A stretch of DNA of 64,000 bases, from assembly GCA_963848495.1 (NCBI GenBank), contig CAWKDV010000004.1, forward strand, positions 992,001-1,056,000, in the 5' to 3' direction. Every line of letters begins with the position of its first letter. Position 1 is the first letter of the stretch. The DNA is from JAICJR01 sp963848495. Its GTDB lineage: Bacteria; Actinomycetota; Thermoleophilia; Solirubrobacterales; Thermoleophilaceae. Of the stretch, positions 41,518 through 50,074 are shown in pieces. The notes below the pieces were generated by a model. That model searched no databases, was not told where the DNA came from, and saw only the letters and a list, made by a program, of their open reading frames with translations. Made by a program: the position numbers and the translations under genes.

Positions 41518-41904
41518 CTAGGCGGTGGACCGACTTCGTTGTGCCGACTGGTGCGCGGAGACCTGCTGCACCCACTCGGTCAGTTCTTGGTTGGACCGGG
41601 CGTACACCGGGCTTTCCGTGTCCCATGCGAGCCTGGCGGCGCGCGCGATCCCCTGTACGGGCATTGGTTCGCCGCTCGCGAGCTGCTCGGCGAGCGCAAC
41701 GAGCCCTGCGCGCGCTCGAAGGACGGCAGCGCTGCGCAGCGGGGCAGCAACCCCTCTGCATTCCCACCAGGAAGAGGGTTCTTCGGCTGCTTCAATGAGG
41801 TTCAGCAACGAGCAGGCGATCGCGCGACGAGTGGCTGGCCGCGAGAGCTGATCCGCACGCTTGCGCAGCTCAGGTGTCGCGGTCGGGTCGGCACCTGAAG
41901 CCAA
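41518..41904 (-). CDS. Conserved-looking hypothetical helical protein
   Basis: At least 128 residues from TTG 41904. The frame stays protein-like upstream (SLIRLAIRTRVARRRIDRAL) without ATG, GTG or TTG before a stop at ~42019. The real start may therefore be an unusual CTG near 41964, or a base is missing. The sequence is helical (ATRRAIACSLLNLIEAAEEP; GLVALAEQLASGEPMPVQG) and ends with TESPVYARSNQELTEWV. The fragment at 43566 on the other strand resembles its C-terminal half. Function unknown. Confidence 0.5.
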   Translation of the reverse strand: MASGADPTATPELRKRADQLSRPATRRAIACSLLNLIEAAEEPSSWWECRGVAAPLRSAAVLRARAGLVALAEQLASGEPMPVQGIARAARLAWDTESPVYARSNQELTEWVQQVSAHQSAQRSRSTA

Positions 41905-42160
41905 TGCACGATCGATCCGCCGTCTCGCTACGCGCGTGCGAATCGCAAGCCGGATGAGCGACAGCCGAGGTTCTCGAGCAAGGCTGAACGTGACGCTGCA
42001 ATCCTCGTCGCTCGCGCATCAAGCGGGCGCTAAGACTGGGCCGCTGGTCGTAGAGATTGCGTAAAGATCGGCTGCGGCGGCGGGTCGCGTGGGTACTCTG
42101 CCGCGTAGGTGTGCCGGGAAGTCTGGTCGGCGGTCCCGCTGTCGACCCCGGAGGCGCTCC

Positions 42161-43558
42161 TTGGCACAGCTCGAAGTTGCGGCCAGCGGCCCCAGAACGC
42201 TCGGCCGCCGCGGCAGGGCGTTTCTGTTCTTCGCGTTCGCCTTCGCCGTCATGGCCGATCCGGTGTCCTCTGTCGCCTACGCGATCGAGGCCGCTCTCCG
42301 CGCTCTGAACGGCCACCTCTCGCTGCTGCTGCCGACGATGGCGGTGGTGATCGCGATCATCGCGCTCGTCACGCTCAACTACTGGCAGCTCGTGCGTGCC
42401 TTCCCGGAGGGCGGGGGGTCGCCCGAAGCGGCCGGCCGGGCGTTCGGCGAGGAGTGGTCGTTCCTGCCGATCGGAGCGTTGGTCGTGGATTTCGCGCTCA
42501 CGATCGCTATCTCGATCGCCGCGGCTGGTAGTGCGCTGATCGCTTACTTCCCCGGGCTTGCACCGGTCCGCATCCCGCTCGCGCTGGGCCTCATCGTGCT
42601 GGTGGCTGGGCTCACTTGGTTCGGGCACGGCGGCCGGATGGTCTTCGCGCTGATGACCTGGCTGTTCATCATCGCGGCGGGAGCGGTGTTGGCGCTTGGT
42701 TGGACCGCACCGCACTCGAGCCACGGCAGCGCGCCGATCACGGGCTCAGCCAGTCCGGCGCTCGTGGCGGTGATCCTCGCCTTCCCGGTCGCGATGGCGC
42801 TCGCCACCGGCACCGAGGCGCCCGCCACGTCGATCGCGCAGCTCGGCCAACTCGACAACGACGGACGTCGTCGCTTCGGGCGGGGAACGCTGGGGCTCAC
42901 GATCGTCATCGTCGGCATCTTGACCCTGGGGTTGACGGCGCTCGCGGTTCACCTCCACGTCGGCATCCCGAAGCACGACAGCACGGAGATCGCGGACCTC
43001 GCCCACGCCGCGGTCGGCAAGGGAGCGCTCTACGGCTTCTTCCAGCTCGCGAGCAGTGTCCTGCTGCTCGCCGCCGCCAGCTCCTCTTTCCAAGCGGGAC
43101 CTGGCTTGCTGAAGGCGCTCGCCCGTCCCGGCCCGACGGGCGGGGCGGGGCTCTTGCCGCAAAGGCTCGGCCGCACGAATCGCCACCACACCCCCGTGGC
43201 GGCGGTCGTCGTCTACGCCCTCATCTCCGCCGCGATCCTGCTCGTAGCCAGCGGCCAGGAGCAAGAGCTCGTCCTCGTTTACGCGGTTGCGGTCTTCGTC
43301 AGCTTCCTCGCCGGTTTGCTGGCGATGGCGCGCTTCTCGGCCCGGCGCGGCGCGCGGCTACTCACGATCACGAACCTCGTCGGCGCTGCGGTCGTCGCAT
43401 TCACGCTGGTGGTGAACCTCGCCCGCGGCTACCCGCTGCTGGCGATAGGTGGCACCGTGTTGGTCGCCGCGGTTCTGCACTGGCGGTGGGTGCGCGCGGG
43501 CCGGCCCAGGGGCATCGAGGCGATCGAGCGAGAGGCCGAGGCGGAAGATGAGGCGTGA
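42161..43558 (+). CDS. APC-family amino acid/polyamine-type permease
   Basis: A 465-residue permease with ~12 helices. FAFAFAVMADPVSSVAYAIE replaces the usual first helix motif, followed by LNYWQLVRAFPEGGGSPEAA (family GxxY/GGSP-like region). LAFPVAMALATGTEAPATS and NRHHTPVAAVVVYALISAA support the family. TTG 42161 has GGAGG at 6 bases, preferred over GTG 42089. It lacks the C-terminal soluble domain of KUP/KimA-like members. Substrate unknown. Confidence 0.82.
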   Translation: MAQLEVAASGPRTLGRRGRAFLFFAFAFAVMADPVSSVAYAIEAALRALNGHLSLLLPTMAVVIAIIALVTLNYWQLVRAFPEGGGSPEAAGRAFGEEWSFLPIGALVVDFALTIAISIAAAGSALIAYFPGLAPVRIPLALGLIVLVAGLTWFGHGGRMVFALMTWLFIIAAGAVLALGWTAPHSSHGSAPITGSASPALVAVILAFPVAMALATGTEAPATSIAQLGQLDNDGRRRFGRGTLGLTIVIVGILTLGLTALAVHLHVGIPKHDSTEIADLAHAAVGKGALYGFFQLASSVLLLAAASSSFQAGPGLLKALARPGPTGGAGLLPQRLGRTNRHHTPVAAVVVYALISAAILLVASGQEQELVLVYAVAVFVSFLAGLLAMARFSARRGARLLTITNLVGAAVVAFTLVVNLARGYPLLAIGGTVLVAAVLHWRWVRAGRPRGIEAIEREAEAEDEA

Positions 43559-43565
43559 GCGAGCG

Positions 43566-44129
43566 ATGGGCATTGGACCGGGCGTCTTGTCCGGCGATGA
43601 AGCGGCGCACCGACCTCGCGTCCCGGTACGCGGCGTAGGGACGGTCCTCGACGTTCGAACCGTGAGGCCCGCGGCGCCCGAGCTGTCAGCTGCCGCCCAA
43701 CTGCTGCGCGAACCTGCCTGGCCACGCAGGATCGCGTTCGCGGAACGGCTAATCACCGACGGTTCCTCGCCGCTGTATGTGGGGGCCCACGGCGCGAGGG
43801 CCAGGATGACGCCCTCATACGGAGAGCCCCGCTTTTCCGGGGCTTTTCTTGAGGGTGAGCGAGGCGACTCGAACCCCCGACCGCCTGGACCACAACCATC
43901 GGCGGCGACAGCTGCGCACGGAGTCGGCTGGCGCCCCTGGCTGTACCGCAGCCGAGGCTCGCAAGGTCGCTCGTCGAGGGGGGTGTGCGGGGTGTGCAGC
44001 GTGTCCAGATTTGGCTTTCTAGAGCCAGTCGGCTGTACGTATCGGACGAACAGCATTTGTTACCCCGAGGGAGACTCGAACTCCCACGAGGGAATCCCCC
44101 CACAAGGCCCTCAACCCTGGGCGCACTGA
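43566..44129 (+). CDS. Hypothetical protein fragment running into tRNA-scar DNA
   Basis: ATG 43566 opens a frame whose first ~75 residues look protein-like (LSAAAQLLREPAWPRRIAFA, ERLITDGSSPLYVG) and resemble the C-terminal part of the 41518-41904 protein (LAEQLASG...SPVYA). After ~43800 it crosses a terminator hairpin and tRNA remnants, so the natural protein probably ended earlier. It is best read as a truncated paralogue. Confidence 0.35.
   Translation: MGIGPGVLSGDEAAHRPRVPVRGVGTVLDVRTVRPAAPELSAAAQLLREPAWPRRIAFAERLITDGSSPLYVGAHGARARMTPSYGEPRFSGAFLEGERGDSNPRPPGPQPSAATAAHGVGWRPWLYRSRGSQGRSSRGVCGVCSVSRFGFLEPVGCTYRTNSICYPEGDSNSHEGIPPQGPQPWAH
43826..43850 (+). terminator. Intrinsic terminator
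   Basis: GCCCCG-CTTTTC-CGGGGC followed by TTTTCTT. It lies downstream of the permease and the 43566 fragment and borders the second tRNA remnant. Confidence 0.7.
43854..43897 (-). pseudogene. 3' remnant of a tRNA gene, second copy
   Basis: Minus-strand GGTCCAGGCGGTCGGGGG, then TTCGAGT-CGCCT and CGCTCACC, homologous to 12694-12736 and followed by the same CCTCAnGAAAAGCCCC. One T-stem pair is broken (G opposite G) and no 5' half can be found, so it is not functional. Confidence 0.6.
43973..44066 (-). repeat. Copy B of the ~100-bp scar repeat
   Basis: Minus-strand GGGGTAACAAATGCTGTTCG, then CAGCCGACTGGCTCT, AAAGCCAAATCTGGAC and ACACCCCGCACAC. It is a diverged copy of 12861-12960 in opposite orientation. 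In copy A the tRNA-Leu fragment follows this repeat; in copy B it precedes it. Confidence 0.6.
44067..44119 (-). pseudogene. tRNA-Leu(GAG) fragment, second copy
   Basis: On the minus strand GGGTTGAGGGCCTTG (loop and 3' side of the anticodon arm), the variable arm GGGGGG-ATT-CCCTC, and the T-arm GGGAG-TTCGAGT-CTCCC are present. The D-arm and 3' acceptor are lost. The acceptor-like TGGGCGCACTGAGAAAG lies next to it on the plus strand, exactly as in copy A, so this copy appears internally inverted relative to its flank. Confidence 0.65.
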
Positions 44130-44237
44130 GAAAGGCCAACTCCCGGGCCTGATGGTTCGTACGCCGTAACGTCTGGTGGCGGTTGTGGTAACGCTCGGAG
44201 ATAGGGCGCCCCGGCCCGGCGACGTAGCATCGGCACG

Positions 44238-45005
44238 ATGACGGGTACCGAGTGGGGCCTTGCAATCTCCGTTTTCCTTGCCTGCGCCGTGGAGGCTGTC
44301 GAGGCGCTGACGATCGTGCTCGCGGTCGGAACGACGCGCAGCTGGAGATCGACTCTGATCGGAGTGGGGACCGCGGCGGTCGTCCTGGCGGCTCTGACCG
44401 CCGCGCTCGGCCCGGCGCTGGTGGCGCTTCCGATCGATGTGTTGCGTGTGGTCGTCGGGGCGCTGCTGTTGATCTTCGGGCTGCAGTGGCTGCGCAAGGC
44501 GATCCTGCGGGCGTCCGGCCTGAAGGCGCTGCACGACGAGGACGAGGCTTACACGCGCGAACTCGCCGAGGCGCGCAGCGCGGGCGAGGTCGGGAAGGGC
44601 CACTTGGACGCCTACTCGTTCACGATCGCGTTCAAGGGCGTGCTGCTCGAGGGCCTCGAGGTCGTGTTCATCGTGCTGACCTTCGGCGCCAACCAACACA
44701 ACGTGGGGCTGGCCGCGGCGGCCGCGGCCGTGGCCGTGCTGATCGTGGTGGTCGCCGGGCTGGCCGTCCATGCCCCGCTCGCGCGCGTGCCCGAGAACAC
44801 GCTGAAATTCGCCGTGGGCGTGATGCTGACGTCGTTTGGGACCTTCTGGGGAGCCGAAGGGGCCGGCGCGCACTGGCCCGGCGACGACGCCGCGTTGCTG
44901 GTCCTCATCCCGGCGTTCCTGCTCTCATCGATCGCGCTGGTCGCGCTGCTGCGACGGCGGCCTACCGTCGCCACGCCCTCCGGCACTCAGGCGGCCGAGG
45001 CATGA
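44238..45005 (+). CDS. Predicted membrane protein (COG4280-like)
   Basis: A 255-residue membrane protein with ~6-7 helices. It has two acidic helix motifs, VEAVEALTIVLAVG at the start and LLEGLEVVFIVLTFG in the second half. This internal repetition resembles the REGLE-type motifs of Ftr1 permeases and of the TMEM165/COG4280-type families, and suggests cation transport (inference). ATG 44238 is used. The stop overlaps the next start (ATGA). Confidence 0.72.
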   Translation: MTGTEWGLAISVFLACAVEAVEALTIVLAVGTTRSWRSTLIGVGTAAVVLAALTAALGPALVALPIDVLRVVVGALLLIFGLQWLRKAILRASGLKALHDEDEAYTRELAEARSAGEVGKGHLDAYSFTIAFKGVLLEGLEVVFIVLTFGANQHNVGLAAAAAAVAVLIVVVAGLAVHAPLARVPENTLKFAVGVMLTSFGTFWGAEGAGAHWPGDDAALLVLIPAFLLSSIALVALLRRRPTVATPSGTQAAEA

Positions 45006-45205
45006 AAAGGGTCGAGTCGTTCCTACGATTCTTGTGGGATTTCGTTATCGGCGACGACTGGCGGATCGCCGCGGGTGTGGTCGTCGCCTTGGGCATCACG
45101 GCGCTGGTCGCCGGCGCCGGTGCTTCCGCCTGGTGGATCCTGCCAGTAGCGGTGGCCGTCGTACTCGCCGGGTCCGTCTGGCGGGCCGCACGCGCCCGGG
45201 CATAG
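45002..45205 (+). CDS. Small two-helix membrane protein
   Basis: A 67-residue protein: an amphipathic start MKRVESFLRFLWDFVIGDDW, then two helices (GVVVALGITALVAGAGA and WWILPVAVAVVLAGSVW). ATG 45002 overlaps the stop of the COG4280-like gene, so it is likely a partner subunit. Confidence 0.65.
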   Translation: MKRVESFLRFLWDFVIGDDWRIAAGVVVALGITALVAGAGASAWWILPVAVAVVLAGSVWRAARARA

Positions 45206-45276
45206 CTGCCGCGTCTTCGCGAGGCCCCACCTGCGGTTGTGATCGAAGATCTCGGATCGTGCTTTCCGTCTTGGTC

Positions 45277-46449
45277 ATGCCGCGCCATCGTTTGATCGGC
45301 GCCTCGCTCGCGGCCATCCTCCTCTTGGCCGCGCCCGCCTGGGCTCGGGGAGCCGACTCGGCAGCCCAGCAGCTCGCCGCGACCTATTCGCCGGTGCTCT
45401 CGCTCGAGCCGCAGCCGAAGCCGTGCGGGTCCGGCGAGGCGTATCGGCCCACGAGGGTCGACCTCGTCCTGGGGAGGCAGGACGTGGTCCTGCGCGATCC
45501 ACACGGGAAGGTCGTGAGGCGCGCACCGACCTCGCGCGACCTGTGGGCCCTCGCGGAGGGCTACTACCTCGATCTCCCGGGCAACCCGCTCAATCCCGGC
45601 TGTGGTTATGAGCGGCAGTTCCGGAGCTGGAACGACGGCCGCAAGCCGATCGTCTACGCCCACATCGCCACCGACCCGGGGCACCCCGGCAAGCTGGCGG
45701 CCCAGTACTGGTTCTACTACACGTTCAACGACTTCACGGACAAGCACGAGAGCGACTGGGAGATGGCCCAGGTGGACTTCGCGGGCACGACGCCGCGGAG
45801 GCGCTCCGGCGGGGACCGTACGAGGTCGACCTGTCCCAGCACGCGGGCGGGGAGCGGTCCCCGTGGACGGACACGAAGCTGCAGAAGCAGGGCACGCACC
45901 CGGTGATCTATGACGCCACCGGCTCGCACGCGAACTACTTCAACAGCGCGCTCTACCTCGGCCGCGGAGCACGGGAAGGCTTCGGCTGCGACGACACGCG
46001 CAAGGCCACGCAGCGGGTGCCGCTCCAGACGGTGCTGCTGCCGGACATCCCGTCATCGGCGTCCGAGCCCTACGCCTGGCTTGCCTTTGAAGGCCGCTGG
46101 GGTCAGAGGGAGAAGGGCATCAACAACGGCCCGACGGGCCCGGGGATCAAGCAGCAGTGGCTCGCGCCGATCGAGTGGGCGGACGGCCTGCGCACGACGA
46201 GCTTCGAGGTGCCGGGCGGAAGGGCCTTCGGGCTGAGCGTCGGCAACTTCTTCTGCGGCGCCGTCAGCCGCGGTGCGACGACGCTCAACTGGTCGCTCAT
46301 CCATCCCGTGCCGTTCGTCGTGCTTCTGCTCCTAGTGATCGCGGGACTGCTGGCCGCGGTGGCGGCGACGACCTGGAGGCCACCCGATCCGGAGCCGCTC
46401 CGGGCCCGGCGCCAGGGTGGTCAGATCTTCCGGCGGCGATGCGCGTCTA
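45277..46449 (+). pseudogene. Vps62-like secreted protein, frameshifted and truncated at the 3' end
   Basis: A signal peptide (LIGASLAAILLLAAPAWARG) is followed by a Vps62-like domain (DLVLGRQDVVLRDPHGKVV, AAQYWFYYTFNDFTDKHESD). The frame shifts at ~45787-45792: the protein continues as DAAEALRRGPYEVDLSQ, THPVIYDATGSHANYF and GPGIKQQWLAPIEWADG in the next frame, ending in a helix (FVVLLLLVIAGLLAAVAATT). One missing base explains it. A second missing base near 46430 (QIFR-AAMRV) and a junction to the DUF1269 gene cut off the usual C-terminal membrane part. Confidence 0.7.
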
Positions 46450-46914
46450 GGCCCGGACGACGCCCTCGAGGGGACCGCGACGGGTGGTCTGATCGGGTTG
46501 CTGATCGGCATCCTCGGCGGTCCCTTCGGTGTGCTGCTCGGCGGCGCCACCGGCCTCCTGATCGGGTCCCTGTTCGACCTGGCCGACGACGATGACACCG
46601 AGTCTGCTCTCGGCGAGCTGTCGCGCTCGGCGCAGGTGGGGCGGACCACCCTGCTGGCGCAGGTAACGGAGCAGAGCCCCGAGGTAGTCGACACTGCCAT
46701 GGGGAACCTCGGCGGCCACGTCCTCCGTCGCGAGATGGACGATGTCGAAGCCGAGATAGCGGCAGCGGAGGACGCCCAGCGGGCGGCGGCGAAGGCCGCG
46801 CGCAAGCACCTTCACGAGCAGCGCCGTGCCCAGGCCAAGGAGAAGATCCACGCGAAGATCGAGGAGCTGAAGGCCAAGCTCCATCGGCATCCCGTCGGCG
46901 CCGGCTCCAGCTGA
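46417..46914 (+). CDS. DUF1269-family protein lacking its N-terminus
   Basis: 165 residues from GTG 46417, but family sequence begins only at DDALEGTATGGLIGLLIGIL. The glycine-rich double helix, LFDLADDDDTESALGELS, VTEQSPEVVDTAM and the basic tail KEKIHAKIEELKAKLHRHP are all typical. Normal members have ~60-70 more residues in front (a beta-alpha domain). Here these are replaced by the end of the Vps62-like gene, indicating a deletion junction at ~46440-46455. Confidence 0.7.
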   Translation: MVRSSGGDARLGPDDALEGTATGGLIGLLIGILGGPFGVLLGGATGLLIGSLFDLADDDDTESALGELSRSAQVGRTTLLAQVTEQSPEVVDTAMGNLGGHVLRREMDDVEAEIAAAEDAQRAAAKAARKHLHEQRRAQAKEKIHAKIEELKAKLHRHPVGAGSS

Positions 46915-47050
46915 CCGTCCACGTAGAGCGCGCGGAGGTCCTGCCCCGGGGCCTCCGCCCGTCGGACCGGTGCAGGCCGGCCTGCACCAGGGAGTAGACC
47001 AGGCATTCCACGGGCGCGATGCACGGCCCTGCGAGCGATCCTGATCGCTC

Positions 47051-47953
47051 ATGGAGCTGCGTCACCTGCGCTACTTCGTCACGATCGCCGAAGAGCGCTG
47101 CTTCACGCGAGCGGCCGAGCGCCTGTGGATCGCCCAGCCCGGCCTGTCAACCCAGATTCGGCGGCTGGAAGCCGAGCTCGGCGTCAAGCTCTTCGACCGC
47201 CACACGCGTGGAGTCGACCTGACCGAGGCCGGCAAGCTATTCCTCGAGCGCGCTCGCACGACGCTGGCAGCCGCGGAGGCCGCCCGCTCCATCGGGGCGG
47301 ACCTCGAGGCGGGGCTGGTGGGCACCATACGGCTCGGCATCGCCGTGGAGGCCTGCGCACGTGCGGTGCCCGAGCTGCTCGGCGCGTTCGGCCGGGAGCG
47401 CCCCGGGATCGAGCTCACCGTCTTCCAGTCCTACGGCGGAACCCTGCTGCGCGACCTCCGCGACGGGCGGCTCGACGCCGTGCTCGCGCCATCGATGTTC
47501 GGCTCGGACGAGCTGGCGCGCGTACGGCTGAGCAGGGAGCCCTGGGTGGTGCTCGCCGCTGCAGCACATCGCCTGGGGGCTCAGGCCGGGGCAGTCTGTG
47601 CCGACGAGCTTCAGGGCGAGCCCGTGGTGGTGAGCGGGCACCGCGACGGAGCGGCCTATGACCGCGCGGTGGAGGAGACCCTCGCCGAGCTCGGCCTCAC
47701 GCCGGAGCTGCGACGCGGCGGGTCGGGTCCCGCCCTCTTCGCCGCCGTTGCATCAACCGACGCGATCGCGCTCACGACGTCCCCTGTCACAGGCGAGGGA
47801 ATGATCACTCGCGTGCTCGAGACGGCAGGCGAGGTCGAGTTCGCCCTACTTTGGCGTGACCGCGAGACGCCGGCGCCCGCTCTGAACCAGTTCATCGAGG
47901 TCGCGGCCGCGATCGGCGACCCTGGCCGCCCCGCGCTCCGGGTGGTCGCGTGA
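47051..47953 (+). CDS. LysR-family transcriptional regulator
   Basis: A 300-residue LTTR. The winged helix MELRHLRYFVTIAEERCFTR, then AQPGLSTQIRRLEAELG is followed by a periplasmic-binding-like effector domain (IRLGIAVEACARAVPELLGA, LLRDLRDGRLDAVLAP). Start ATG 47051. The target cannot be assigned: the next gene is convergent and the upstream gene is the DUF1269 relic. Confidence 0.93.
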   Translation: MELRHLRYFVTIAEERCFTRAAERLWIAQPGLSTQIRRLEAELGVKLFDRHTRGVDLTEAGKLFLERARTTLAAAEAARSIGADLEAGLVGTIRLGIAVEACARAVPELLGAFGRERPGIELTVFQSYGGTLLRDLRDGRLDAVLAPSMFGSDELARVRLSREPWVVLAAAAHRLGAQAGAVCADELQGEPVVVSGHRDGAAYDRAVEETLAELGLTPELRRGGSGPALFAAVASTDAIALTTSPVTGEGMITRVLETAGEVEFALLWRDRETPAPALNQFIEVAAAIGDPGRPALRVVA

Positions 47954-48072
47954 GACCGGAGGAGACGCGGCGCAGCCGCCACATCGAGTGCGGCGACATG
48001 GCGGCCAAGAGAGGATGATCGAGATCGAACCTCCCCCTCGTCCGCTCTGTCGCGCGCGCGCCCTGCGACGCC

Positions 48073-49083
48073 TCAGGCCGCGTCCACGCCCTCGGCCGCG
48101 GGGGTGGCCGCTAACACCGCCGCCCGGGCGCGCGCGATGGCGACGCGCGGGCGGAGCGTTCCGAACGTCGCGCCGAGCACTCCGGTGGCGATCGTGAGGG
48201 TGACGGCGAGATGGGCCGCGCCGACCGCGAACCAGAAGGTGGTGATCGCTCCGACGTCCACCGGGCTGTCGGTGACCGCGGCGAAGCCGTAGGCGAGCAT
48301 CGCCACGCGCAGGCCGGCGCTGACGGGCGCCAGCGGCACGATCCGCCCGGCGCCCTCGGCGGCCATCACCAGCACCGCCGTGCCAACGGTGAGCGGCAGG
48401 CCCACCGCCGCCATGAAGCACGCGAGCCCGGCGAGCCGGACGAGGCGCGAGAGCGCCTGCCAGGTGACCACCCCGAGCAGGAAGTCGCGCGGCCGGTGCA
48501 GGATCGCGACTCCCTGGCGCAGCCGCACAGCGAGGCCCCGAGCGCGCGGGCGGCAGGCACGGAGCAGCAGGAACAGCAGCAGGGCAGCGGCGGCGAAGCC
48601 GAGCGTGGAGAGGATCGGGTGCACGAGCACGAAGGAGATGTCGACCTCCGGCAGCTCGTTCGGCGCCACCGGGACCGGCAGGAAGCCACGGGTCAGCGCC
48701 CAGACCACTAGCAGAGCACCGACCAGCGTCTCGAACAGGGTCTCGGGGACGAAGGTCGCCGCCAGCGTCGAGTAGCGCGACCCGGGCATGCGCCGCTTGA
48801 CCATGAAGAGCTTGAGGAAGTCGCCACCGCGGGCGGGCAGCACGCAGTTCAGCCCCACGCCGGCGAAGTACGCGCCCGCCACGTCGCGTGCACGAAGCTC
48901 GCTCGCGTCCGGATAGGCGGCGCGCAGGATGTTGAACCAGCCGCGCGTCCGAATCAGCTGCGACGCCTCGTAGAGGACGACTCCGGCCAGCACCCACCAC
49001 GGGTTGATGTCGACCGCCCGGTCGACGATCAGCCGCAGCGCCTCGTGCGTCGCCTGAAACAGGGATTCGATACGGCCGATCAC
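48073..49083 (-). CDS. Flippase-like membrane protein (LPG synthase TM-domain / UPF0104)
   Basis: A 336-residue protein with ~8 helices. NPWWVLAGVVLYEASQLIRT, GVGLNCVLPARGGDFLKLFM and TFVPETLFETLVGALLVV are typical of the lysylphosphatidylglycerol-synthase transmembrane family, often lipid flippases. No catalytic C-terminal domain is attached. GTG 49083 starts VIGRIESLFQ; a longer open frame upstream is antisense to the anti-sigma gene. Confidence 0.8.
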   Translation of the reverse strand: MIGRIESLFQATHEALRLIVDRAVDINPWWVLAGVVLYEASQLIRTRGWFNILRAAYPDASELRARDVAGAYFAGVGLNCVLPARGGDFLKLFMVKRRMPGSRYSTLAATFVPETLFETLVGALLVVWALTRGFLPVPVAPNELPEVDISFVLVHPILSTLGFAAAALLLFLLLRACRPRARGLAVRLRQGVAILHRPRDFLLGVVTWQALSRLVRLAGLACFMAAVGLPLTVGTAVLVMAAEGAGRIVPLAPVSAGLRVAMLAYGFAAVTDSPVDVGAITTFWFAVGAAHLAVTLTIATGVLGATFGTLRPRVAIARARAAVLAATPAAEGVDAA

Positions 49084-49282
49084 GAAGTCGCTCCCTCGCG
49101 GGTGAGCATCAATACAAGCATGCACCGGGTTGGCGTTTTGGACCAACTCGAATAGAGCGGTGCGGCGTCCACGTACAGGATCTTCGACCGGCGAACGTTG
49201 TGCGCCATCGGTAGCAAGCCGCACGGGTACGGCGGTCTCCACGGATCGCGCTTGGCGCCACTTCGGTCCTAGACTGCGTTCG

Positions 49283-50074
49283 ATGAGCCCCCGCGACGAG
49301 CTCGAGCAGCACGCCGAGCTGGCCGCCCTGGCCGACGGGAGTCTCGGCGAAGGCCGGCGGGCGGAGCTCGAGGACGAGGTGGCAGCGTCGCCCGAGCTGC
49401 AGGCGCTGCTCGCCGAGCAGCAGAAGGCGGTCGATCTCTTCCGCGCCACGAAGCTGCCCGTGCCGGCGGCTCTGCGCGAGGACCTTGCGAGGCGCGGCGC
49501 TCGAGTGACGCCGAAGCCGAAACGCGGCTTCCGGCTACCCGCGCTCGGCTGGCCCCGGGGCCTCGCCGGCGGTGCCGCGGTGGCGGCGCTGGTCGCCGTG
49601 GTCGTGTTCGTGGTGAGCGGGACGAGCGCGCCGTCCGTCGCCTCCGCCGCGCAACTGGGGCAGCGGCCGCCGTCGCAGCCGGCGCCGACGGCCCAGGCGG
49701 CCCAGCCCAAGCTGCTCGACGCCGACGTGTCCGGAGTGCCGTTCCCGAACTGGGCCGGGAAGTTCGGCTGGAAGCCGGTCGGCAAGCGGGTCGACAAGGT
49801 CGGCGGACGCCAGGCGGTGACTGTCTTCTACGAGAAGGGCGGCAAGCGGCTCGCCTACACGATCGTCAGCGGCAACCGGCTGAAGCCACCCGCGGGCGGG
49901 GCGCCGGCCGTACGCGAGGGCACAGGGCTGCTGGCCTACGGCGACATCGCCGGCCGGCCGGCGGTGGTCTGGACGCGCGGCGGCCACACCTGCATCCTGT
50001 CCGGAGCCGGCGTTCCGCGGCCCACGATGCTGATGCTCGCGGGCTGGAAGGGCCAGGGTGTCGTCCCGTTCTGA
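49283..50074 (+). CDS. Anti-sigma-factor-like membrane protein
   Basis: A 263-residue single-pass protein. The N-terminal cytosolic helical domain (DELEQHAELAALADGSLGEG) resembles anti-sigma ASD-type segments without the zinc HxxxCxxC. One helix (GLAGGAAVAALVAVVVFVVS, ~95-115) is followed by an extracytoplasmic domain with GWKPVGKRVDKVGGRQAVTV and a Cys in HTCILSG. The ECF sigma gene overlaps its end by 17 bases, fitting a sigma/anti-sigma pair. Confidence 0.75.
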   Translation: MSPRDELEQHAELAALADGSLGEGRRAELEDEVAASPELQALLAEQQKAVDLFRATKLPVPAALREDLARRGARVTPKPKRGFRLPALGWPRGLAGGAAVAALVAVVVFVVSGTSAPSVASAAQLGQRPPSQPAPTAQAAQPKLLDADVSGVPFPNWAGKFGWKPVGKRVDKVGGRQAVTVFYEKGGKRLAYTIVSGNRLKPPAGGAPAVREGTGLLAYGDIAGRPAVVWTRGGHTCILSGAGVPRPTMLMLAGWKGQGVVPF

